DNA from: Mucilaginibacter frigoritolerans
GTDB taxonomy: Bacteria > Bacteroidota > Bacteroidia > Sphingobacteriales > Sphingobacteriaceae
DNA length: 64,000 nt
Assembly (NCBI RefSeq): GCF_007830615.1
Contig: NZ_VLLI01000005.1
Span: 1 to 64,000, forward strand
Direction of reading: 5' to 3'
Numbering within the stretch: position 1 is the stretch's first letter; each line of letters opens with the position of its first letter. Below the pieces are notes generated by a model that worked only from the letters and a program-made list of their open reading frames with translations, searched no databases and was not told the origin of the DNA. Below, piece after piece: positions 54,901 to 62,552 of this stretch. The position numbers and the translations under genes are program-made.

Positions 54901-55487
54901 GCGTTAATGCATTGAATAAAGCTAATATGCAAGTAAAAAAAATGACCGCTCTAATAAATGGCTTTTTGAATGTATCAAGCTTTGAGGCTGGGAAAATTTA
55001 CTTAAATGAGCAGACTTTTGATATGAACGCCTTGCTGAATGAAATAGTAGAAGATGTGGTATTGACCACTACAACAAACCATAATATTGTGCTGGTCCCA
55101 GGCTCGGCATTGGCGGTTAGTGCAGATCGGGATAAGATAGGGCAGGTAATTAATAACTTTCTGAGTAATGCAGTGAAGTATTCTCCAAAAGGTAAAAGCA
55201 TTGAAGTATGCTGTAAACAATTAAATAATACCTTAGTGGTAAGCGTAAAAGATGAAGGCATTGGGATAAAACTACAAGATCAGGAAAAGCTATTTGATCG
55301 TTTTTACCGGATTGAAAGTGAACAAACTCAACACATTTCCGGTTTTGGACTGGGCCTTTATTTATCTGCTGAGATTATTCGATGGCATAATGGAAAGGTA
55401 TGGGTGGAAAGTAAAACAGGTAAAGGCTCAACATTTTACTTTAGTTTACCATTATCTAAGCATTCCGAAGCAGTTGATCATCTATAA
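51924..55487 (+). CDS. CheB-CheR-PAS-histidine kinase fusion protein
   Basis: The 1187-residue signalling protein has an N-terminal CheB-type methylesterase domain (residues 5-190) with catalytic Ser in IGASAGGME, His in VQHLSSDF and Asp in SGLGSDGTEG. A CheR-type methyltransferase follows (200-475: TSFFRD, MWIAGCATGEEAYSMA, FATDIDSAALLHA, SCRNLLIYM). Then come a coiled coil rich in NEEMQS repeats (635-715), PAS-like domains (about 715-945), HisKA with SHELRTPLTT (His965) and a HATPase (GFGLGLYLSAEI). No CheB receiver or C-terminal receiver is present, so the phosphoryl acceptor must be a separate protein. No other chemotaxis genes lie nearby. Confidence 0.93.
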   Translation: MLAVQPHHIIAIGASAGGMEEINSFFDHTPLDGVSYIIVQHLSSDFKSRMVELLAKHSKLVVKQAENKMKVQCNEVYLIPSDKFMTIRKGVLYLTNKEKIKGPYLTINIFFNSLAADYGEKAIAIVLSGLGSDGTEGIRAIKKAGGIVMVRNPETSDFSSMPSHAIATGLVDFVLEPAQMPGAIEDYVKHEGELVANHEDDEKNLAAIIDLIKQRSPLDFTDYKMTTILRRTQRRASHNNFTTLETYLNFLKSTPEEVEALAKEFLISVTSFFRDNEAFNFIQNDILPHILGRLSPDEELKMWIAGCATGEEAYSMAILIAEQLTGRLEDTVVKIFATDIDSAALLHAGKGVYNKGIAKHISPERLKKYFIKEGEGYRVSPVIRKMLIFAQHDLVKNPPYCNMHLISCRNLLIYMAPVLQKKIFAMLLFGLKREGYLFLGSSESPTPIIKNLEVVHKKWKIYKNLETKRGVSFDAFSLPELLDTKQTPSRFSQDNAGKNTSHTVSDAIQQGLANQLDYFAVCIDENNHVVKSYGDPTKYLLQKHFISNLEELLPKPLAVAFNTLSRKVSETNEIAEVSGIKIKWDKVIISVTLAVSPLIVKGEGNLLLVTFNKDTSPALVQNDIVFNEKIYLDQYVVNLEEELRELKGKLNSSNEKLDAYNENMQSFNEELISANEEMQSTNEEMQSVNEELHTINSDYQLKNKELLEINDDLNNYFRSNINGQLFIDNDLKLMKFSPGTVKQINLLETDIGRPLSNITTNIKFETIIDDIKKVLTEGCVITKEIETNNGKWYQIMTMPYIQQADQKRNGAIITFNDITELKKIQQELDISSKMLGIAIDSAAMGIWSIDVQTREFIPSQRLKELFGFHANEKMSYESAIAQIDSQYQSLVTGSVEATISRGEVCDIEYPLRGFHDKKLRWVRANGNLTHDQEGKPGYFTGVMHDITLHKEDEIRKNDFIAMVSHELRTPLTTLQAYVQMLTSKARKDEDSFSVNALNKANMQVKKMTALINGFLNVSSFEAGKIYLNEQTFDMNALLNEIVEDVVLTTTTNHNIVLVPGSALAVSADRDKIGQVINNFLSNAVKYSPKGKSIEVCCKQLNNTLVVSVKDEGIGIKLQDQEKLFDRFYRIESEQTQHISGFGLGLYLSAEIIRWHNGKVWVESKTGKGSTFYFSLPLSKHSEAVDHL

Positions 55488-55643
55488 ATTTCCCCTGGCA
55501 GGCATTCTTTTACATTTTGACTTTAGTACTCTACTGATTGTAAGTTGCGTATTTCTTCAACGCCAACGTAATTAGGTGCTCTAATACGTAATATTTTTCA
55601 TCTACTTTTACTGTTTAAATAAAACAGCATAAAATTATAGACC

Positions 55644-56243
55644 TTGAACGAAGGGATTAAAAATAAAGAATTGCTTTTAGCGCATATGAGTTCGGCTTTT
55701 TCCTTAACAGATAAGGAGATAGAAGAATTGATTGCCTTGTTTACTGAACGGAAAATTAAACGCCGTGGTTTTGTGCTGCACCAGGGCGACGTTTGCCGGC
55801 ATTTTACTTTTGTTGTTTCCGGATGTTTAAAAATGTATGCCATTGATCCTGCCGGGAAAGAATACAACCTGGAATTTGCCGCCGAAAATGAATGGGTGAG
55901 CGATCTTTTCAGTTTTTACTCCGAGAAACCGACTGGTATTTACATTGAAGCGATAGAACCCTCGGTAATTCTGCAAATAACCAGGCAGAACCTTATATAC
56001 CTTTATAGTAACTACCCCAAATTTAACAGCACTTTCAGGATTATTATTGAGCGTAAATATATTGAACTGCAAAACCGGGTGCTGCAGAATATCAGCGCAA
56101 CAGCAGAAGAACGGTATGAGAATTTCTTAGATCAATTTCCGGCACTGGCTTCGCGGTTACCCAATACACAGATTGCTTCTTATCTGGGCATTACTTCAGA
56201 ATTCCTGAGTAAGATAAGGAAAGACCTGGCTCAGAGACGCTGA
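55644..56243 (+). CDS. Crp/Fnr-family transcriptional regulator
   Basis: The 199-residue protein has an N-terminal cNMP-binding-like fold (RRGFVLHQGDVCRHFTFVVSGCLKMYAIDPAGKEYNLEF) and a C-terminal helix-turn-helix (NTQIASYLGITSEFLSKIRKDLA). The start is a TTG at 55644; the first ATG (55686) would lose 14 residues. It is the short Bacteroidota type and the effector is unknown. The following MDR gene is separated by a region with two palindromes, likely its operator. Confidence 0.88.
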   Translation: MNEGIKNKELLLAHMSSAFSLTDKEIEELIALFTERKIKRRGFVLHQGDVCRHFTFVVSGCLKMYAIDPAGKEYNLEFAAENEWVSDLFSFYSEKPTGIYIEAIEPSVILQITRQNLIYLYSNYPKFNSTFRIIIERKYIELQNRVLQNISATAEERYENFLDQFPALASRLPNTQIASYLGITSEFLSKIRKDLAQRR

Positions 56244-56277
56244 ACCCTTAAGATATCTTAAGGGTATTTCTTAAGAA
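56244..56277 (+). promoter_or_regulatory. Paired CTTAAG palindromes between Crp/Fnr gene and oxidoreductase gene
   Basis: A perfect 22-bp palindrome (half-site ACCCTTAAGAT) at 56244-56265 is followed two bases later by TTCTTAAGAA at 56268-56277. The shared CTTAAG core and the position, immediately after the regulator stop and about 62 bases before the next start, suggest an operator. It could equally serve as a terminator hairpin, though no T-tract follows. Confidence 0.6.
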
Positions 56278-56338
56278 TGCTTATTGGTCACTTATTCCTG
56301 GTATCCGGACATTTATATTGTTATTAAAACAATATAAA

Positions 56339-57343
56339 ATGAATGAATTAATGAAAGCAATTGTGTTGATGGATGATGTTTTGACTGTGCAAAATGTTAA
56401 AAAACCAACAAAGGTAGAACCGGGTCATTTGATTATAAAAATGGACTCGTCTGCAATAAATTCCGGAGATAAGTTTTTTCTGAAACATCCAACGCCTCCG
56501 GGGGCGGTAAAAAGTCTGTTCGATATAAAAGGGGTATCTGGCGCGGGTGAAGTTTTGCAGGCCGGGGAAGGCGTGCCAAAGGAATATCTTGGGAAAAATG
56601 TGACCTTTTACCGTCAGCTAAGATTCAGCGAAAGTGTTGTAGGTTCGTGGAGTGAATACACTCATGTGCACTTTTTAGATTGTGCAATTTTGCCCGACGG
56701 GGCGGATCCAACTGAATATTCGGGATCAATGGTAAATATCATCACCCCACTAGCATTTTTAAAGCAGATTATTAATGAGGGGCATAAAGGCATTATCAGC
56801 ACTGCGGGTAATTCGGCTACAGGAATTGCGCTGCTGGGTTTTTGCCTCACCTATAATTTCCCTTTGATCTGCATTGTTAGAACCGAACAGGGCAAGGAAG
56901 AATTGGAGGGGTTGGGCACCAAAAACATTATTGTTCAAAGTGATCCTGATTTTAGCACACAGCTAACAGATATGGCTCAAACGCTAAATACAACTGCTAT
57001 TTTTGATGGGGTAGGTGGCGATATCCTGAATAAAATATTACCGTCAATTCTGAGAAATTCAGTGATCTATTCCTATGGCTATATTGGCGATGCGGTACCT
57101 TTTACATTTCATACCAGCGTTTTAGCTCTCAAAAATATTATCATCAGGCCGTTCTCCAATTACAACACCGAAACAGTTAAAAATCCCGAAAACTTAGAAA
57201 AAGCGGTAAAAGAAATTAGTGAACTTATTCACTTGCCGCATTTCAAAACCAAAATAGGGAAGAGATTCCGGCTGGAGGAAATTGAGGATGCGTTAGCCTA
57301 TAGCGGGGGCAACGGTAAAAAGCCTGTTTTATATCATATCTAA
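56339..57343 (+). CDS. Zinc-free MDR family oxidoreductase (quinone oxidoreductase-like)
   Basis: The 334-residue product starts at the ATG at 56339; TTG 56318 and ATG 56351 are alternatives. The GroES-like N-terminus (GHLIIKMDSSAINSGDKFFL, DIKGVSGAGEVLQAGEGVP) precedes a Rossmann fold with STAGNSATGIALLGFC. It lacks structural zinc cysteines, so it is a quinone or enoyl reductase-like protein using NAD(P)H. The Crp/Fnr gene just upstream and the palindromes between them suggest that it is the regulator's target. Confidence 0.86.
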   Translation: MNELMKAIVLMDDVLTVQNVKKPTKVEPGHLIIKMDSSAINSGDKFFLKHPTPPGAVKSLFDIKGVSGAGEVLQAGEGVPKEYLGKNVTFYRQLRFSESVVGSWSEYTHVHFLDCAILPDGADPTEYSGSMVNIITPLAFLKQIINEGHKGIISTAGNSATGIALLGFCLTYNFPLICIVRTEQGKEELEGLGTKNIIVQSDPDFSTQLTDMAQTLNTTAIFDGVGGDILNKILPSILRNSVIYSYGYIGDAVPFTFHTSVLALKNIIIRPFSNYNTETVKNPENLEKAVKEISELIHLPHFKTKIGKRFRLEEIEDALAYSGGNGKKPVLYHI

Positions 57344-57350
57344 TTTGCTA

Positions 57351-57377
57351 AAGCCCCGAATATTCGGGGCTTTTATC
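57351..57377 (+). terminator. Intrinsic terminator after the oxidoreductase gene
   Basis: AAGCCCCGAA/TTCGGGGCTT is a perfect 10-bp stem with a TA loop, followed by TTATCTTT. It closes the transcript eight bases after the stop codon. Confidence 0.88.
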
Positions 57378-57488
57378 TTTAATCATTTTGTGTTGGGTAG
57401 GGATTCCCTTTCCTAAAAACTGTCAACCAAAAAGCAGACATGACCAAGTGTCTTGTCCTGAAATAGGTTGACAAAAACAGTCAACAAA

Positions 57489-57836
57489 ATGGAACATGAA
57501 AGACTAAGGGATCAAGTAAGAAAAGATTACTTGTCGGGTTTGTGCAGTTATCGTAGTTTAGCAGAGCGATACGGCTGTTCATCGAGCACGATCCACAGAT
57601 TAGTGATGGGAAAGAGTAAAAAAGCACCAAAGCGAGGAGCCGAGCGGATAGAGGGTTGGGTTCAAAGAACTTCAGGTCTAAATCAGGAAATGCCAACAGG
57701 AGTTGACGAGCTACAAGAGGAACTCCGAATGGCAATGCTGAAGATAGAGCTGCTGGAGACGATGATAGACATAGCCGATGAAAAGTTGGGGGCGAATATC
57801 AGAAAAAAAGCCGGGGCCAGGCAATCAGGAGAATAG
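57489..57836 (+). CDS. IS3-family transposase OrfA
   Basis: The 115-residue product starts at the ATG at 57489; the in-frame TTG at 57468 lies within the terminal repeat. It has a helix-turn-helix (YRSLAERYGCSSSTIHRLVMGK) and a C-terminal leucine-zipper-like helix (LQEELRMAMLKIELLETMIDIADE) used for multimer formation. Seven A residues at 57803-57809, read A-AAA-AAA, form a -1 slippery heptamer that leads directly into the OrfB frame, allowing an OrfAB transposase to be made. Confidence 0.9.
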   Translation: MEHERLRDQVRKDYLSGLCSYRSLAERYGCSSSTIHRLVMGKSKKAPKRGAERIEGWVQRTSGLNQEMPTGVDELQEELRMAMLKIELLETMIDIADEKLGANIRKKAGARQSGE

Positions 57837-57859
57837 TACAAAGACAGGGGAAGGGCAAT

Positions 57860-58744
57860 TTGTCGCGTCTTTGTACATTGTCAGGCTATTCCCGTCAGGC
57901 ATATTATAAGGGTCAGGTTTTAAAGGAGCATCAGGCATTCGTTGGCGAGGTTATCATTGAAAAGGTAAAAGCTTACCGCAAGGTACAGCCGAGGATAGGT
58001 GCTCGAAAGCTGCTGTTCATGCTGTCGCCGTTTATGCATCGGCATCAGTTAAAGATAAGCCGGGATCGTTTTTTTACGTTATTACGTGATAACTGGCTTT
58101 TGATAGGCAGAAGACGACGTGGCAAGCCAAAAACGACGGATTCGAGTCATTGGATGCGGAAATATCCCGATTTGGCAAAAGACCTTAGCCCTGTGTGTGC
58201 AGAGGGCTTATGGGTAAGCGATATTACCTATGTAGACCTCAATGAAGGCCATTGTTATCTAAGCCTGGTGACAGATGCCTACAGTCGTAAAATAGTAGGC
58301 TACCATCTGAGTGACAATCTTTATGCCCGTGGGCCTGTAGCAGCGCTGGAAATGGCTATCAGTGGATCTCGCGATATGACTGGGTTGATCCATCATTCAG
58401 ATCGCGGCTCACAATATTGTTGTAATGATTATATAGGCATTTTGCAAAAGCATCAGATCGGCATCAGCATGACCCAAAGCGGGGACCCACGGGAGAATGC
58501 AATAGCAGAAAGAGTGAACGGCATATTAAAAACAGAAGTTTTAAAACAAGAAGTTTTTGCGGACATAGCTTCGGCCAAAGTAGCAGTTAAGGAGGCAGTT
58601 GAAACATATAATTACCTAAGACCACATAGTAGCGTCAGCATGTTAACTCCAGCATTGGCACACCGGGCACACGGCGGACTTGAGCAGAGTTGGAAAAACT
58701 ATTACAAGTATAAACCAGAAACTAGCGAAATAATGGATGGTTGA
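57860..58744 (+). CDS. IS3-family transposase OrfB (DDE integrase-like)
   Basis: The frame from the TTG at 57860 gives 294 residues. The same frame is open back to the slippery site at 57803, so it is probably made mainly as the OrfAB fusion. It has a HTH_21-like region (ARKLLFMLSPFMHRHQLKIS) and an rve core with the DDE triad: Asp in WVSDITYVDL, Asp in LIHHSDRGSQY and Glu in NAIAERVNGILKTE. It catalyses excision and integration of the element. The gene appears intact. Confidence 0.93.
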   Translation: MSRLCTLSGYSRQAYYKGQVLKEHQAFVGEVIIEKVKAYRKVQPRIGARKLLFMLSPFMHRHQLKISRDRFFTLLRDNWLLIGRRRRGKPKTTDSSHWMRKYPDLAKDLSPVCAEGLWVSDITYVDLNEGHCYLSLVTDAYSRKIVGYHLSDNLYARGPVAALEMAISGSRDMTGLIHHSDRGSQYCCNDYIGILQKHQIGISMTQSGDPRENAIAERVNGILKTEVLKQEVFADIASAKVAVKEAVETYNYLRPHSSVSMLTPALAHRAHGGLEQSWKNYYKYKPETSEIMDG

Positions 58745-58815
58745 GGAGTACGGTTTTCTCCACAAAAAGCAGGAGTTCTTTAAAAAGAAAAAGAAGCAAA
58801 AAAAGAAAAAGGGCA

Positions 58816-58854
58816 TTAGAATGTTGAAAAGGCGTTGCCTTTCCAACATTCTAA
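58816..58854. repeat. Long hairpin in the right end of the insertion sequence
   Basis: TTAGAATGTTGAAAAGGC and its near-perfect complement (one mismatch in 18) enclose the loop GTT, preceded by a purine-rich run. It may stop read-through out of the element or from outside into it. Confidence 0.65.
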
Positions 58855-59036
58855 CACCACAAATAAGTAACCAATAATTATTAATTTTGAATGTCAACTT
58901 TTCTCAGGACGAGTCATTGCCCCAGGTGTTTCTTTTTGTTTCATGTTTTTGAGGGACAACATAAAACCAGCGTTGATGCCCGGCCTCAACTGATATCAGT
59001 TTGATGAATTAATTATAGTAGAATAGTCTTAATATA

Positions 59037-59882
59037 TTATGGAAGTTTTGGGAGTATAATTACTGGTATATTAATGTGGTAAGTGGCGTACAAATTTGTA
59101 CCCCGATTAAAAAACTTAACCATCTGTTCTTTTGGCCCTTGGACTACCGCAAGCAAGTCTGTTTTTTTGTTAGCTTTTAACCAATCCCAATTTTTTTGGT
59201 GACCAGTATCCGGAATGCTACGAAAATAGACACCACCGCAATTCAGTTTTCGGTACAGGTCTTGATTAAGTTGCTTTTCCGCATCTTGGACAATGGGGTC
59301 AGAAGGGTTTTCGTTCAAATGGGCCACCATCAACTCGGCAGCGAAACTTTCCATCAGGTTGCCAAGCTCCCCAACAGAATCGATATCGTACGCGTGAAGC
59401 ATTGAGGCAAACGCTATTTTTTCAAAATTTTTAATAACTGCATATTCAGGAACGAGCATAACCGGAACGGTGGCCCAGTCAATGATACGGGTAAAAGCAT
59501 CGCTAAGAATAAAGTCTGCCATATCAACATTAACAGGAGGTGCCATTACAATCATCGAGATATTTTTGTTTCCCATTATGGTTGTCATAATATCGACTAA
59601 TTCCGTATCTGTGTTATTAAAAGATATTTCTGGCAAATAGGACCCTTGAAAAGCCCTGTTTTTCAAATCCTGTTCCATACAAGAAGCAAAATCTTCAATA
59701 GGATTACCTACAATAAAGGAGGGCTCCGTTTCGCCTGCCGGTACAAGGTTTTTGATAACAGCAACAGGACAGAGACTGAATAACAGTACTTTTGCTTTCA
59801 TTTTTTTTGCAATACGCAAGGCAAAGCGCGTTGTATGATTGGCGTTTGCTGACAAATCGGTTAACACGGCTATGGTTTTCAT
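59037..59882 (-). CDS. Universal stress protein (UspA-type tandem)
   Basis: The 281-residue protein has two Usp-like halves. The first half starts MKTIAVLTDLSANANHTTRFALRIAKKM and has a hydrophobic NISMIVMAPP strand; the second begins FEKIAFASMLHAYDIDSVGELGNL. The ATP-binding Gly-X2-Gly-X9-Gly signature is not clear in either half, so it may be a non-ATP-binding type. It is transcribed with a small coiled-coil gene (14-base gap) and a second Usp gene. Such groups in Bacteroidota are associated with oxygen limitation or general stress. Confidence 0.82.
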   Translation of the reverse strand: MKTIAVLTDLSANANHTTRFALRIAKKMKAKVLLFSLCPVAVIKNLVPAGETEPSFIVGNPIEDFASCMEQDLKNRAFQGSYLPEISFNNTDTELVDIMTTIMGNKNISMIVMAPPVNVDMADFILSDAFTRIIDWATVPVMLVPEYAVIKNFEKIAFASMLHAYDIDSVGELGNLMESFAAELMVAHLNENPSDPIVQDAEKQLNQDLYRKLNCGGVYFRSIPDTGHQKNWDWLKANKKTDLLAVVQGPKEQMVKFFNRGTNLYATYHINIPVIILPKLP

Positions 59883-59896
59883 TTCTTTACGGTTTA

Positions 59897-60313
59897 CTAT
59901 AAAATGGCGTTAGCCGGTGATAAGGTAGATTTAGTATAACGAAACAGTTCTTTTTTAGTAGACCGTACGTCTGCAAATAGCTCCTGTAGTTCGGTTTGCA
60001 GGTTGTTATATTGTTCAAGTAACCTGAAGTTCATTTCTTTTTTTAAGTCGCTGATGTAAGGTTCAATCAATGTCAGAAATTCAGATATCTTAATTTTTAA
60101 AGCCTCAAGTTGTTTTTCCTGGCCATTAATCATCAACAAGAATCGCGATTTGTCGGTTGGGGGAGTTGCTTCCGGCAAGTAACTATCTATTCCCTTCCTG
60201 AAAAAAAGAGTTTCAGATTCAAGAAAAGAAATATCCTGAAGCCAATGTGTTACTTGGATATAGAGTTCTTGTAACTCTGTCTCCAGCCCTGTATCATATA
60301 ATGTTTTCGTCAT
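59897..60313 (-). CDS. Small helical protein of unknown function
   Basis: The 138-residue protein is predicted almost wholly helical, with heptad-like spacing (LETELQELYIQVTHWLQDI, EALKIKISEFLTLIEPYISDLKKEM, LQTELQELFADVRS). There is no signal peptide or catalytic motif. The gene lies between two universal-stress genes with 14- and 24-base gaps, so it is very probably cotranscribed with them and may be a partner or scaffold. I do not recognise a named family. Confidence 0.75.
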   Translation of the reverse strand: MTKTLYDTGLETELQELYIQVTHWLQDISFLESETLFFRKGIDSYLPEATPPTDKSRFLLMINGQEKQLEALKIKISEFLTLIEPYISDLKKEMNFRLLEQYNNLQTELQELFADVRSTKKELFRYTKSTLSPANAIL

Positions 60314-60337
60314 GATGTGAAAATTTGTTGGTGAGGA

Positions 60338-61204
60338 TTATTGTTGATTTGTAACCTTGAAAATGAGCAAAGGGACAGTTGATAAATCGGCCATTTTTTT
60401 AGTATGGCTACGCTCAAAAAGCTCTGCAAAAAGGTTTCTTGATTTATGCGCCATGGCCAATATATCTACTTGACTGCGCCCACAGAGCCACTCAAGGCCA
60501 TCTTCAATATTTTTATTATCAATCAGCCTGTAGTAGATATTCGGATAATCTGCTTTGTTGGATAGCTCAATCAGGCAATCTGAAATCCTTTTTTTCAGAA
60601 TATCTGTTTGATCGCGATAATTTGTAATATGGGTTAGTAAAATTTTGGCATTTAGAGGCTTGGCAATTTCAATAAGTCTGTATATAGTGTTCAGATCATT
60701 ATCGATATTTTTAAATTCTGTAGCAAAAGCGATTTTTCTAATCTGTTTGTAAACTGTTCCGGGTTTAACCAGCAGTAAAGGTTGGTTTGAATTGTCAATG
60801 AGTGTATTGGTATGATTTTCAACTAATAGGCCAGATAGAACGCCTCCTTTATGCGTTCCTAAAACGATAAGGTCAATTGTAAGGTTTTCTGTGATCCCCT
60901 TGATCACATCACTAACTCTTCCTGCTTTGCTAATACAAATAACTTTCGGTTTATAACTTTCAGGAGGTACAGTTGATTCTAATTCCTTTTTTAATTGGTC
61001 AAGATCAGTCTTACAGTCTTCTATCAAATTATCAAATTCATCAGGGGGCCAGCATACGAATGATGACTGCGGAATTTCTGCAGGAACAATCATTGCGCTA
61101 CAAAGCAGCACATTTGCTTCTATTTGTCGGGCCATGTCATATCCATATTGTACGGCCTGTTTGGAGCTTTCTGAAAAATCAGTTGTCAGGAGTAATGTTT
61201 TCAT
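60338..61204 (-). CDS. Universal stress protein (UspA-type tandem)
   Basis: The 288-residue protein has two Usp domains. The first (MKTLLLTTDFSESSKQAVQYGYDMA) includes DLIVLGTHKGGVLSG followed by LLVENHTNTLI, which approximates the Gly-X2-Gly...Gly ATP-binding loop. The second (IRKIAFATEFKNIDNDLNTIYRLIEIAK) is more divergent and ends DILAMAHKSRNLFAELFERSHTKKM. It is the first gene of a three-gene leftward unit and is divergent from a third Usp gene across a 317-base region. Confidence 0.86.
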   Translation of the reverse strand: MKTLLLTTDFSESSKQAVQYGYDMARQIEANVLLCSAMIVPAEIPQSSFVCWPPDEFDNLIEDCKTDLDQLKKELESTVPPESYKPKVICISKAGRVSDVIKGITENLTIDLIVLGTHKGGVLSGLLVENHTNTLIDNSNQPLLLVKPGTVYKQIRKIAFATEFKNIDNDLNTIYRLIEIAKPLNAKILLTHITNYRDQTDILKKRISDCLIELSNKADYPNIYYRLIDNKNIEDGLEWLCGRSQVDILAMAHKSRNLFAELFERSHTKKMADLSTVPLLIFKVTNQQ

Positions 61205-61521
61205 GTCCTAATGAGTTAAAATTTCATTGGTAAAACTCCGTAATTTATGGCAGCAGAAAAGTGACCCCGGTCACTTGTTGAAATGATCTTTAATCAAAAA
61301 TGTGACAAATGATTATACAAAAAACCATAATTCTACCAGTTTTGACGGTGTAAAACGTTTTTAGCTAATTACGCTTAATTCTATACTAGATTAACTCCGG
61401 TAATTCAGCAACGTGCCAAGGGCAATTATGTATAATATCATTCTACAGTTTGATCAAAGTCATTTCTGTGCTTAACTTCAGTATTTAAATTTGATTCATA
61501 ATCAACATTAAATATTAGGTT
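61205..61521. promoter_or_regulatory. Divergent promoter region of the universal-stress genes with a CRP/FNR-like site
   Basis: AAGTGACC-CC-GGTCACTT at 61259-61276 is a perfect 8-bp inverted repeat containing GTGA-N6-TCAC, the core spacing of Crp/Fnr-family sites. It lies 55 bases upstream of the leftward Usp start. A weaker TGAT-N5-ATCA follows at 61284-61296. The rightward gene starts 245 bases away. Direct regulation by a Crp/Fnr protein is inference. No gene lies in this interval. Confidence 0.6.
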
Positions 61522-62406
61522 ATGAAAAATATCTTAGTCCCTACCGATTTTTCTCCAGCTGCAAACTGTGCAGCACGATATGCGTTACATCTTGCAGCCT
61601 TTTTAAAAGCAGATTTGACACTTTGTAACGCCATGTTGATACCAGTTAATGCTATAGCAGCCGCTCAGGTTGCCTGGCCTTTGGAAACCTATGATGAAAT
61701 TAAAAAAGAGGTTACTGAACAATTGCAGCAGGAAACTGAAAAGTTGAAACACTTGTTAATTGAAAGGACTGACTTTTTTCCAAATGAATTTCGTCCAGAT
61801 ATTTCTTACACCAGCGAAGTTGGTGAAGTGACCGATGTTATCCAAGACGTAATGGATAAATATTATATATCACTGCTTGTTATGGGAATGTCAGGAAAGA
61901 GTGGATTGGAACGTTTCTTTATGGGTAGCCCTAGCCATGAAGTAATTGAAAAAGGTAATTTCCCGGTTTTGCTGATTCCTCCATCATATACTTTTCAGCC
62001 AGTAAAAAAAATAGCATTTGCTACCAACTTTGATAGGGGAGATGTGAATGTGCTGCATACACTGGCTTGTTTTGCCAAGACATTAGACGCAGAAATTGAG
62101 GTATGCCACATTTCAGATAATAAGTTTGAAGAAACAGAGGGAAAATATCTGGCTGATGTTTTTGTTATGGAGATTTGTAATAAAGTAAACTATCCAAAAA
62201 TTCATTATAATCACATAAAAAGCAGGCAGGTAAATCAAGGTCTAAACTGGTTACATGAACATGCTGGGGTGGATATGCTTGTAATGGTTCACCGACCACA
62301 TAGTTTCTTAGCTAATATGTTTTTGAGTAGTCATACACAGAAATTGGCCCAACATGTAAGTTTGCCGTTGCTGGTATTCCCACCAGAATATGGTGCAGCT
62401 ATTTGA
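61522..62406 (+). CDS. Universal stress protein (UspA-type tandem)
   Basis: The 294-residue protein's first domain (MKNILVPTDFSPAANCAARYALHLA) has a good ATP-loop signature: MGMSGKSGLERFFMGSPSHEVI, matching Gly-X2-Gly-X9-Gly-Ser. The second domain (VKKIAFATNFDRGDVNVLHTLACF) ends LVMVHRPHSFLANMFLSSHTQKLA. It is the most canonical of the three local Usp proteins and is transcribed divergently from the others. It probably acts as an ATP-binding stress factor. Confidence 0.9.
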   Translation: MKNILVPTDFSPAANCAARYALHLAAFLKADLTLCNAMLIPVNAIAAAQVAWPLETYDEIKKEVTEQLQQETEKLKHLLIERTDFFPNEFRPDISYTSEVGEVTDVIQDVMDKYYISLLVMGMSGKSGLERFFMGSPSHEVIEKGNFPVLLIPPSYTFQPVKKIAFATNFDRGDVNVLHTLACFAKTLDAEIEVCHISDNKFEETEGKYLADVFVMEICNKVNYPKIHYNHIKSRQVNQGLNWLHEHAGVDMLVMVHRPHSFLANMFLSSHTQKLAQHVSLPLLVFPPEYGAAI

Positions 62407-62552
62407 GTCGCAAAATATGGTAATAGTTGTATTGGGATTAACCGGACAATTTTATTTCAAATTGGCCTGGTGATATTTTGAAGTTGCGAATTACATGAGC
62501 TAAGCAAGAACTTTATTTGATGACCAGAAGGTTACTGTGTAGTAAGTAGTAA

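Larger units (their letters stand above)
57449..58916 (+). mobile_element. IS3-family insertion sequence, complete
   Basis: Two transposase frames are bracketed by inverted ends. The left end TGTCTTGTCCTGAAATAG and the complement of the right end TGACTCGTCCTGAGAAAA continue into GTTGACA, matching in 20 of 25 positions. The element is about 1468 bases. No obvious 3-bp target duplication is visible (AAG left, TTG right), so the exact ends may be off by a few bases or the duplication may be lost. It inserted just behind a terminator and interrupts no recognisable gene. Confidence 0.85.

Noticed and set aside
57449..58916. Disruption of a gene by the IS3 element
   Set aside because: Joining the flanks does not produce an open frame that I recognise; the left flank directly follows a terminator.
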